DNA from: a virus
IMG/VR virus record: IMGVR_UViG_3300030108_005216
Coordinates: 1-20,113 of that record
Length of the DNA stretch: 20,113 bases
Reading direction: 5' to 3' (one strand)
In this document: positions 10,917 through 18,069 of the stretch, piece after piece
Position numbering within the stretch: the first letter of the stretch is position 1
Layout: every line of letters starts with the position of its first letter
The notes under the pieces: generated by a model
The model's input: only the letters and a program-made list of their open reading frames with translations
What the model was told of the DNA's origin: nothing
Databases searched by the model: none
Program-made: the position numbers and the translations under genes

Positions 10917-12431
10917 ATGGACGTGTCTCTTGGGGCTCTTCGCGAGCGTCTTTTGGAAATGCGAGCTTGGGATAGCTCAGGAACTACGTTTGACAAAAGA
11001 GTTCGCTCTGCTTTGAACGCTGCTTTAGATCGATTAGCAGGCGATGTTCCTGAAGCGCTTGTTCCTGACGAAGAACACATTGTTCTTAGAAAAGAAACAG
11101 TAAGCGGCAATCACAACCTTGCTATTAACGCCGAAGGTTCCGACGTTAATGTTCTTAGGATTACAGATACCGCAGGAGTCAACCTGGGCAATGCTTCCGC
11201 TAATGCTACAGCAAAAGCTTGGAAAGACAACACTTTGAAGACAGATGGCACCTGGGACGGCATCATGCACCTGGAGGTCAAGGACGGCAGCGGCCAATGG
11301 CACCGAAGACAGTGCCGAGAATGGTGGGTTAGTGGAGAGATCGTTTACGTTTCTCTCGATCGTCGTTGGGATACGACCGATACGTTGATGACATTCCGTA
11401 TCTACCAGCCTGAATTCTTTATGAGAGACGATGTGATGCAGGTTTTGGAACCTGCTCGCATCTACGACTCTACTCGCCAACAAGTTTGGGCAGTCGATAC
11501 AGCAGGGGCTTATCGACAAGACATGGTAGATTTCCAAGGAGAGACCAAGGGTCGTCCTTATCGTTTCTACCGCAGTCGGCACTTTCAACTTCCGCCGCCG
11601 CGTTCTGCGCCAGAAGTTGCGCTTACGGGTCAAGAAGCTGACTGGGTTGGTCCTTGGCAACAAGGTAAATTTTCTTTTGTCTATACCTATGTATGGGGCA
11701 AGCGAGAAGACGAGTGGCAGAAGTCGCCTATTGGCATTTCAGATCCTGTTTGGGAAAGTGCTCCTTCTCCCATTAGTTTAGAGATCGATCACGACAGTAA
11801 AGGAGCTGCTGGAAAGAAGATTAAAATTCAAATGACCAACATCGACCAAATGACCAACTACGGTGTTTCTGGAACTACGAGAAAGACTCGTTCTGGGTTG
11901 CGTCTTCGCCTTTATGTAGCCAGGTCTAAGGTCAAAACGTTTGGCGGCTCTCCAGCTTCTTATAACAATGTAGAGAAGGCGGGTATCTACTACTTGTTGA
12001 CGGAGATTGACCCTGACACAGTAACTCCTGATGCGAGTTTTACTTGGGACGGTAGCATCATTCCTGACTACTACAGACCCATGAAGCATTCCACGGGTTA
12101 CTTTGCATATCGTCCTTACCCGCAACATGATGCTCGTTATGAGTTGGACTTTCGCGTTCTTCGTCTTCCTAAGAAGTTCATTGACGACCAAGACACTGCC
12201 CCTATTCAAAGAGATGCCGTGTCTACTCTTATTGAGCTTTCTTTGTATTATCTTTGTCTTCAGGACGGAGTAGATCAAGCTGGTGCAGCTGCCCATCTCA
12301 ACAGGTATAACGAACTGGCTCAAAGGTATCGTTTGCGCTACGCTAACCCTGGGAAGGCTGTAGAACCTGTGCCTTTAGATGGCACTACGCTACGCAGGCG
12401 TTTCGGGACTTTTAGTTCTTCTGTAGACTAA
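10917..12431 (+). CDS. Putative head-tail adaptor with a large inserted beta-rich region
   Basis: This is a 504-residue protein. The ends look like a gp11/tail-tubular-A-type adaptor: an N-terminal helical pair (LGALRERLLEM; DKRVRSALNAALDRLAGDVP, about 26-45), and near the C-terminus QRDAVSTLIELSLYYLCLQD (431-450) plus LNRYNELAQRYRLRY (461-475). These are the helices that pack against the portal in such proteins. Between them lies ~370 residues of beta-rich sequence, including an Ig/FN3-like patch (FSFVYTYVW, 252-260; WESAPSPISLEI, 279-290). T7 gp11 is about 196 residues, so this is much larger. It has GGAGG four bases before ATG 10917, just after the terminator, and precedes the nozzle gene, the expected order. 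Fold assignment is by eye. Confidence 0.6.
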   Translation: MDVSLGALRERLLEMRAWDSSGTTFDKRVRSALNAALDRLAGDVPEALVPDEEHIVLRKETVSGNHNLAINAEGSDVNVLRITDTAGVNLGNASANATAKAWKDNTLKTDGTWDGIMHLEVKDGSGQWHRRQCREWWVSGEIVYVSLDRRWDTTDTLMTFRIYQPEFFMRDDVMQVLEPARIYDSTRQQVWAVDTAGAYRQDMVDFQGETKGRPYRFYRSRHFQLPPPRSAPEVALTGQEADWVGPWQQGKFSFVYTYVWGKREDEWQKSPIGISDPVWESAPSPISLEIDHDSKGAAGKKIKIQMTNIDQMTNYGVSGTTRKTRSGLRLRLYVARSKVKTFGGSPASYNNVEKAGIYYLLTEIDPDTVTPDASFTWDGSIIPDYYRPMKHSTGYFAYRPYPQHDARYELDFRVLRLPKKFIDDQDTAPIQRDAVSTLIELSLYYLCLQDGVDQAGAAAHLNRYNELAQRYRLRYANPGKAVEPVPLDGTTLRRRFGTFSSSVD

Positions 12432-12436
12432 CCTGT

Positions 12437-12442
12437 TATGAT
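12437..12442 (+). promoter_or_regulatory. Putative -10 box before the 151-residue gene
   Basis: TATGAT (5/6 match to TATAAT) lies in the 46-base gap between two genes, ending 35 bases before ATG 12478. No convincing -35 is seen. The words ATGATAC, ACAACGGC and GAGGAAGAC in this gap also occur in the leader of the terminase gene. Confidence 0.35.
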
Positions 12443-12448
12443 ACAACG

Positions 12449-12466
12449 GCGCACCAAAGCGCTTTT
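12449..12466 (+). terminator. Small GCGC hairpin with T-run, weak terminator candidate
   Basis: GCGC (12449-12452) and GCGC (12459-12462) flank a six-base loop and are followed by TTTT. The stem is only four to five base pairs, so at most a weak attenuator. Confidence 0.25.
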
Positions 12467-12477
12467 ACGAGGAAGAC

Positions 12478-12933
12478 ATGTTAACTAAGATACCACGCCC
12501 CCAGTTGGGCGATAAGATGCACCGCAACACGATGATCGGGCTACGGGAAGAAGCCCTGATTGTTAGTGTAAGCGGTCCCATGCACAATAAAGCTATGTGG
12601 TCTGCTGTGATGATGACCAAGAACGGCGTCGAGTTTGTTGGTTCTGATAAGGAGCACCGAGGCCAGTTTGATTGGGTTCCTCTTTCTTGGCAATACGACG
12701 AAGATCGTCACGCTTGGGTTGTTCCTCAAGAAGACCAGAAAGTTACTGAAGCCAAAGCAGTTGGAGAAAAGACCTGGGATATTCCTGAGCCATTGCCTGG
12801 TGAGAAGTATATGAGTTGGAGATCTCGTGTATATCGAGAAGTGCCCGACTTGAAGAAAGAAGACAACGCAACTGAGCTTTTATCCGCTGCTTGGAAAAAC
12901 GAACCAGAGCAAGAAGCTCTTTCTGCGAAGTAG
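12478..12933 (+). CDS. Hypothetical protein between adaptor and nozzle genes
   Basis: This 151-residue protein has GAGGA four bases before ATG 12478. The first ~85 residues look like a small beta domain (ALIVSVSGP, MWSAVMMTKNGVEFVG, FDWVPLSWQYDEDRHAWVVP). The end has a compact conserved-looking block, MSWRSRVYREVPDLKKEDN, then ELLSAAWKNEP, of a type I associate with small phage proteins of unknown role. No signal or membrane segment. Its place between adaptor and nozzle suggests a neck or tail accessory role. It may have its own promoter. Confidence 0.75.
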   Translation: MLTKIPRPQLGDKMHRNTMIGLREEALIVSVSGPMHNKAMWSAVMMTKNGVEFVGSDKEHRGQFDWVPLSWQYDEDRHAWVVPQEDQKVTEAKAVGEKTWDIPEPLPGEKYMSWRSRVYREVPDLKKEDNATELLSAAWKNEPEQEALSAK

Positions 12934-12939
12934 AGTTAA

Positions 12940-15015
12940 ATGGCAGGTCCAGCGCAAACACAGGATATACAACTGATTGTGCCTCCTGGTGAGGCACAGG
13001 TTTTATACTCTGCGGCTACGTTAGCTCAAAAGATTCAAAACCTGGAGCTAACTCAAGACGGAACGCTTAGGTCTGTCATAGGACCTGCTGTTTACGAGCC
13101 CTATCGAGGGGTTCCCGTTGAAATATTCGGTGATATGCGCGGGATATTTCACGCAGGATTAGAAGCAGGAATAGCAGACACGCTTTTAGTTAGAGCAGGC
13201 ACAAAGCTGTATTTGCACAAAGGAGCTATCCGTGGTTGGGTAGAAATAGCAACCGGGTTGTCTAATGACCACCGGGCTTTGTACCCTGACCAGTTTTTGG
13301 TTCTAAACAACAAGATCATATATACCAACGGCATTGACGGGGCACTGGTAATTAACCACGAGGGTTACGCTTTTCCCTTAGGTTTTAGAAACGTTCCAGG
13401 TGTTCCCTTTAGCGAAGGACCTCGACCTACACCGCCAGATCAAAGAAGGTCTCACTATAGCAACGATTTTGGTTACTCTTGGCCTGGGAAGATTGGAACA
13501 GTAGGCGATATCTTAGACGGACAAACCGGCGCTCTTCTTTCTGGGGGTTGGTATTATTATGTTCAATGGGAAGATGTCTTTGGTAACCTTTCGCAACCGT
13601 CTGCTCCCAGCAACTTGGTTAAGGTCAGCACTCTTCAATCAGATCCTTTCTCTTCTGGAGACGATACTACGGATCCTGCTGTTGTTACAGGTTCAGAGTT
13701 AGATGACTTAACCCGACAGTTTTTTGTGCGGATAGAAGGGGACGGTCCAGAACACTGCGTTGCTATTCGATTGTACAGAACTCCTGATGTTAAGCACGTC
13801 AGCACAATTCCACAGCTTCTTGTTCGAATCCCAAACAACAGACAGATAACGTACCCCGATAATATTCCAGACAGCGGACTGGGCATACCAATGCCTGAAA
13901 TTATAGCAGTGCCTGTATTTCGGGTGATGTGTACTCACCAAGGTCGTTTGGTAATCGGAAACGTAGCTGGAGACCCTGGGGTTGTTCGTCGTTCGTTTGT
14001 TGGTCTGCCAGGAACTTTTGCTGCCCAAGACGCCGTTTATCCAGATTCTGGTGGTTCTGAGATTACAGGTCTTGCTTCTCACGCAGGCAAGCTTTTGGCT
14101 TTTACAGAAAACAGTGTTTATGAGTTGGTTGACTTTTCTGTTCCTGTTCCTTTAGCTCAGGGCATTGGTTGTGTTGCGCCTCGATCTATAAAAGCTCTTC
14201 CAAGCGGTAAGTTAATGTGGTTAGCCCGCGATGGTTTCTACACGATGGCACCTTCGGGACAGGTTGAGCTTGTAAGCAATCCTATAAACAAAACCATTAG
14301 GAACTTTATAAACAAGTCTCGTTTGAGATCTGCAGTCTCTGTTATTGACCCCGAGTCGTTAGAATACCGCTGCGTTGTTTGCGAGGCGGGTCAGTCTTCT
14401 CAGAAACTAATCTTGACCTATGACGGAAGACATTGGAAAAGACAGCTTTTGGGAATACACATAGCTGATGTTTGCCAGACAGAAGATTATAGGCAGTATG
14501 TTTTGGCTGTTGGTCGAGACAGCAGTGCTGAGAGAAAAAACGAAGTCTTTGTCATGGGCCGAGAAACTTCTGCTTATGAACCCCCAGAGCGTCAGATTGT
14601 TTATCGATCTGGTTGGCTTAGAGGAGATAAAACAGGACTTACACCTATTCACATAAGAACTATGTATATAGGTCTGAGAGATGCTTGGAATGGAGACTTT
14701 TCTATTCGATTTTATAGAAACGGGTCTTGGTCAGAAGTTGTATCCATGTCCGATGTAAGAGCTATTGGACCAGACGACGGAAGTTCCATCGTTACCGATA
14801 TCGCTGGAAACGCAATAATCGGAACTGCAAAGACAAGAGACCCGCGCCTTTTCTTTAGGCAGATTCCTGTTGGTTTAGAAACTACATCTACTTGGGCTTT
14901 TGAAATCTCAGCTACTAGCCCAACAAGATTAGAAATTGCGTCGTTTGTCTTTGATATAACGACTGCAAGCCAAGGAAATCCCAGAAGCAGAACACCTTTC
15001 CGGTCAGACATTTAG
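12940..15015 (+). CDS. Tail nozzle / tail tubular B-like protein (beta-propeller)
   Basis: This 691-residue, almost all-beta protein lies six bases after the previous stop, with only a weak ribosome site (AAGTAGAG), so it is probably coupled. It opens with a fibronectin-like segment at 201-228 (SGGWYYYVQWEDVFGNLSQP), then repeated propeller-type strands such as LLAFTENSVYELVD, KALPSGKLMWLARDGFYTM and KLILTYDGRHWKRQLLG, with a late jelly-roll-like part (GDFSIRFYRNGSWSEVVSM). This pattern is typical of P22 gp10/T7 gp12-type nozzle proteins that plug and extend the portal channel. The length is within the family range (about 470-800). Context after the adaptor supports it. P22 gp10-type DNA-stabilising protein is essentially the same assignment. 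Confidence 0.7.
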   Translation: MAGPAQTQDIQLIVPPGEAQVLYSAATLAQKIQNLELTQDGTLRSVIGPAVYEPYRGVPVEIFGDMRGIFHAGLEAGIADTLLVRAGTKLYLHKGAIRGWVEIATGLSNDHRALYPDQFLVLNNKIIYTNGIDGALVINHEGYAFPLGFRNVPGVPFSEGPRPTPPDQRRSHYSNDFGYSWPGKIGTVGDILDGQTGALLSGGWYYYVQWEDVFGNLSQPSAPSNLVKVSTLQSDPFSSGDDTTDPAVVTGSELDDLTRQFFVRIEGDGPEHCVAIRLYRTPDVKHVSTIPQLLVRIPNNRQITYPDNIPDSGLGIPMPEIIAVPVFRVMCTHQGRLVIGNVAGDPGVVRRSFVGLPGTFAAQDAVYPDSGGSEITGLASHAGKLLAFTENSVYELVDFSVPVPLAQGIGCVAPRSIKALPSGKLMWLARDGFYTMAPSGQVELVSNPINKTIRNFINKSRLRSAVSVIDPESLEYRCVVCEAGQSSQKLILTYDGRHWKRQLLGIHIADVCQTEDYRQYVLAVGRDSSAERKNEVFVMGRETSAYEPPERQIVYRSGWLRGDKTGLTPIHIRTMYIGLRDAWNGDFSIRFYRNGSWSEVVSMSDVRAIGPDDGSSIVTDIAGNAIIGTAKTRDPRLFFRQIPVGLETTSTWAFEISATSPTRLEIASFVFDITTASQGNPRSRTPFRSDI

Positions 15016-15023
15016 AGGCACAC

Positions 15024-16619
15024 ATGGCTTATGTTTTTCCAAAGAGAGCCTTAAAGGACCAGGATGTATTAGATCCTATAGAGCTAAACAACGATTTTAT
15101 TCCTGCCGCTCAGGAGAGGTCTGGAAAACTAAACACCAACAACATCTCTCAAAAGTCAGCGGCTTTCCGACCTGATTTTTTTACAGACGGTGTATCGAAG
15201 ACTGCTTACTACTCTTATCATTTGGCTTCTGTAGATAGCAATCCAGGTTTCGGAAATCCGGGCGCCTACTCCAACCCCAACAGGGCTGCCTCTACCACAG
15301 AGCACGTTTTAACGAACGATATGGAGTGGGATGTTATAGAAAGCATGTCTGTGTCTTTAACTACAACAGTGTCTTCGTTGTGGGTTATTGGAAGAGTTCA
15401 ATATATTTGGCTTGGGTTTGTTAACACAGGAGCCCATACTTATAGCAATGCTGGGTTGAGCAGTACTGCCGGTTTACTTCAAAACATAGAAGGAGCAAAA
15501 GTCCAATTTGCTATTCGTTTAAACGGGAACGTTTTAGTTAATACGATTACTGGTGAGTTTGATACTTTTCAAAACGGTACAATACCAATACGTGCTGAAA
15601 AGTCCCGAAGTCCAAATTCTGTGGGACCGGGTTCTACAGCAAGATGGACAGACCAGCCTACGGCATTGAGCCCAGAGTGCATGTCTGTTCGTTTAGGAAC
15701 GACGCAAGAGGTTCCTCCTGGGACTCACTCAGTAGAGATCGTAGCAAGACGAATCCCGTTGGTCGATCAACAAGGGTACGTTGACGGAAGCGTTTTGGTA
15801 GAACCGAACAGGATTGCTGTTTTTAATAGAACTCTTTTTGTCTTAGATCTACCTAAGTTTCCTGCTACTACTACAACCGAGTCTGTCGTTGATGTGGGTG
15901 CTTATGAAACAGAAGATCTTGTTACTGCTTCTAATTTAGGAACCGAGCGAATATACAAAGTAAGAGACGCGCTAAACAACATACAACCAGGCGCTCTGGC
16001 CCGAGGGGCTTTGTCAAACTACCATTTAAAAAGCCCGGTAGTGGCAAAGACCCAAGAAGTTATTCGCGGAGGAAGCGCTTCGTTTAGCAACTCATTTCCT
16101 GGCTGGTCAAACAACGACACAATCACTACAGGAACAAGTGCCTCGGACAACGGTTGGAGCATTCTTAAAGATGCCACCGGTAAAAAGCTGCAAGTATTAA
16201 GCACAGCGGCTGAGCCTTTCGACAACCTGTCTACGATCCCGTCAGTGTTTTTAATACTGGCAAACATCCACTTACAAAGAGTAAACCACGCTACAAACCG
16301 AGGTGTTAATGCGCCCGGTTATTTTGCAGGTTTTGGTATCGGTGTTGAGGAGTCTGACGGAGACGAGTACGTCATCGTTAACTCTATAGGTTTTGTAAAC
16401 CACTTTGCTACTGCGCTTTATTCTTACTCATTAACAGCTAGCAGAACTGTTTACGAAAACTGCGATGTCGCTCTTTGTGCCGTTTTAAAAAGCTCAGACG
16501 TAGATGCCGCTTCTTTAGAAAAGATATCTGTTTATGGATGCGTTCTTAATCCTCAAAACGATGATGTGGTTGCTCAAATAGCTCATGGTAGTATTACAGT
16601 AATTCGATTGAGGGTTTAG
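15024..16619 (+). CDS. Virion structural protein, paralogue-containing (N-terminal half related to the next gene)
   Basis: This 531-residue protein has GAGG overlapping the previous stop, five bases before ATG 15024. It begins with a short adaptor-like segment (LDPIELNNDFIPAAQERSGK, then LNTNNI). A beta-rich domain with LNGNVLVNT and GTHSVEIVARRIPL follows, ending in NRTLFVLDLPKF (about residues 270-281). This first half parallels the whole of the next protein. Residues ~285-531 are a separate beta-rich region (FANIHL-type strands; VYENCDVALCAVLKSSDV; ISVYGCVLNPQND). It is probably a collar, spike or fibre-base component; an enzyme motif is not seen. The family is not recognised. Confidence 0.7.
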   Translation: MAYVFPKRALKDQDVLDPIELNNDFIPAAQERSGKLNTNNISQKSAAFRPDFFTDGVSKTAYYSYHLASVDSNPGFGNPGAYSNPNRAASTTEHVLTNDMEWDVIESMSVSLTTTVSSLWVIGRVQYIWLGFVNTGAHTYSNAGLSSTAGLLQNIEGAKVQFAIRLNGNVLVNTITGEFDTFQNGTIPIRAEKSRSPNSVGPGSTARWTDQPTALSPECMSVRLGTTQEVPPGTHSVEIVARRIPLVDQQGYVDGSVLVEPNRIAVFNRTLFVLDLPKFPATTTTESVVDVGAYETEDLVTASNLGTERIYKVRDALNNIQPGALARGALSNYHLKSPVVAKTQEVIRGGSASFSNSFPGWSNNDTITTGTSASDNGWSILKDATGKKLQVLSTAAEPFDNLSTIPSVFLILANIHLQRVNHATNRGVNAPGYFAGFGIGVEESDGDEYVIVNSIGFVNHFATALYSYSLTASRTVYENCDVALCAVLKSSDVDAASLEKISVYGCVLNPQNDDVVAQIAHGSITVIRLRV

Positions 16620-16620
16620 T

Positions 16621-17409
16621 ATGTCAGTAACAACGCCTTATACCTATGTAGATGAACTAGCGCTGAGTACAGACCAGCACAATAGAAACGTTTATTCTAC
16701 TAACGCGGGCGAAGGAATTTATTCTGAGATAAACGGCGGCGTAGACTCCTTTTCTTCTTCCTTTAAAGTTCAAGAAGAACACGTTCGGCCAGAACAAGCG
16801 ACGCGGGCTCGTCAAGAGTTTGCCGTTGAGTCTCTTGATTTTTTCACCGACGCTATGTCAGAAAACGATGGCGATAAATACCGACCTATTGCTGGTTGTT
16901 CGGCAAGAGTTCATGTTCCTTACGACGCTTCACTAAGCTTGTGGCAGTGGTCGGCTTTTATTCACCCTTATAAAGTTAGGGGCGTAATAACTGGTTTTGA
17001 TCAAAACGACGACCCCACGGGTTACACTTCTCGGACTAGCGATGTTTTTATACGAGCTTCGCTAAACGGAACTGCTCTTCATCATACTAAAAGAACAATA
17101 CCTACGTCTTCTATTTTTCAAACTACAAAAACCACTTCTGGTGACTCCTCAGGGCGGGTTGATAGTTTTGAGCGAAGAGCGTGTCTTCAGTTTGACATGA
17201 GTCACTTGCAACAAGACGTGACTGCTGGTTGGCACGACTTGACTTTGACGATTTACATGGAACCTCTTGTAAATACCGACGGCAGTTTGTTTGTCCAACG
17301 TTATTACGGGGGTCTTTTTTCAGACGACGCATCTAATTTAGTAGACCACGTTATTTATCATCGAGTTTCTTTTGGTATTCGAAGCGCTCGCGTCTTAACT
17401 CTTCTTTGA
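16621..17409 (+). CDS. Virion structural protein related to the preceding gene
   Basis: This 262-residue protein has GAGGG six bases before ATG 16621, one base after the preceding stop. Parallels with the first ~280 residues of the upstream protein are: an opening acidic segment naming a D-x-x-N repeat (LALSTDQHNRNVY), a FFTDAMSENDG versus DFFTDGVSK element, LNGTALHHTKR versus LNGNVLVNT, GWHDLTLTIYMEPLV versus GTHSVEIVARRIPLV, and a final YHRVSFGIRSARV versus FNRTLFVLDLPKF. The pair looks like a duplication with the upstream copy carrying an extra C-terminal domain. Probably a beta-sandwich tail component; host-binding role is speculative. Confidence 0.7.
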   Translation: MSVTTPYTYVDELALSTDQHNRNVYSTNAGEGIYSEINGGVDSFSSSFKVQEEHVRPEQATRARQEFAVESLDFFTDAMSENDGDKYRPIAGCSARVHVPYDASLSLWQWSAFIHPYKVRGVITGFDQNDDPTGYTSRTSDVFIRASLNGTALHHTKRTIPTSSIFQTTKTTSGDSSGRVDSFERRACLQFDMSHLQQDVTAGWHDLTLTIYMEPLVNTDGSLFVQRYYGGLFSDDASNLVDHVIYHRVSFGIRSARVLTLL

Positions 17410-17419
17410 TTAGTTATTG

Positions 17420-17425
17420 TATACT
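17420..17425 (+). promoter_or_regulatory. Putative -10 box before the coiled-coil gene
   Basis: TATACT (5/6 match) lies in the 33-base gap before ATG 17443. No clear -35 is present, and initiation would begin at the ribosome site, leaving almost no leader. Weak. Confidence 0.22.
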
Positions 17426-17442
17426 CGCGCTGGGAGGTTCTT

Positions 17443-18069
17443 ATGGCAGTACCTGTAGGTTTAGTCGGCAAGGTCTTATCTAACGCCCCCCTTATAGCAG
17501 GTGATCCTACAGGAAAAGCCGCTTTGGGGGGGATTCAAACACTGGCGTCTGGAGCAAAAGCCGTTGCTGATATCGTTCGGTATCGAACAGGCGGTCAGAA
17601 AGACATCGACGATAGGGCAAGAGAGATTGCTATAGACCCAAGCAAGGCTGCGGTATCTCCGGCAGAAAAGAGACAAATGTTAGGAGATGCTCTAAGGGAA
17701 GGGTCTCAGCTTGCTAATATTCAAGATTCAGCCGAATACGCAGCTCGTCAGGCGGAGCTTAGAGCAAAAGCCAACAAAGATGTCCAAGCAATTGCTCAGA
17801 GAAGAATGGAACAAACGTATGATGACGCAAAACAAACCGTTAAAGAAGCCGACGAGGCCAAAGAACAGCGCGTGTCCAATCTTATCGGTGCTGGAGAGCA
17901 AGCCCTTGCTTTCGAAGCTGCTCGTCGAAGAGGCTTTTCCGAAAAGGCTATGGATGCTATTTATGGGTCAGATCAAGAGTTAGCAGACCGAGTCAAAGAG
18001 CTTGAAGAGAAACTCGAAACGGAACGCAAAGAAGCTGAAGAAGCTAGAACTGGCGGGGAGTTAATATAA
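17443..18069 (+). CDS. Coiled-coil virion-associated protein, possible internal protein
   Basis: This 208-residue protein has GGGAGG five bases before ATG 17443. The first 50 residues are Gly/Ala/Val-rich and weakly amphipathic (VGLVGKVLSNAPLIAGDP). The remainder is almost all helix, Ala/Glu/Lys/Arg-rich, with a strong heptad pattern at 175-200 (LADRVKELEEKLETERKEAEE). No cysteines or enzyme motif. Its stop overlaps the next start (TAATG). Short helical proteins after the nozzle gene are often internal or ejection proteins in podoviruses, so that is the leading guess, without motif support. Confidence 0.7.
   Translation: MAVPVGLVGKVLSNAPLIAGDPTGKAALGGIQTLASGAKAVADIVRYRTGGQKDIDDRAREIAIDPSKAAVSPAEKRQMLGDALREGSQLANIQDSAEYAARQAELRAKANKDVQAIAQRRMEQTYDDAKQTVKEADEAKEQRVSNLIGAGEQALAFEAARRRGFSEKAMDAIYGSDQELADRVKELEEKLETERKEAEEARTGGELI

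Noticed and set aside
11034-12323. Leftward frames opposite the adaptor candidate
   Set aside because: Cysteine- and serine-rich shadow translations of the real gene, with no start signals or coupling to neighbours.
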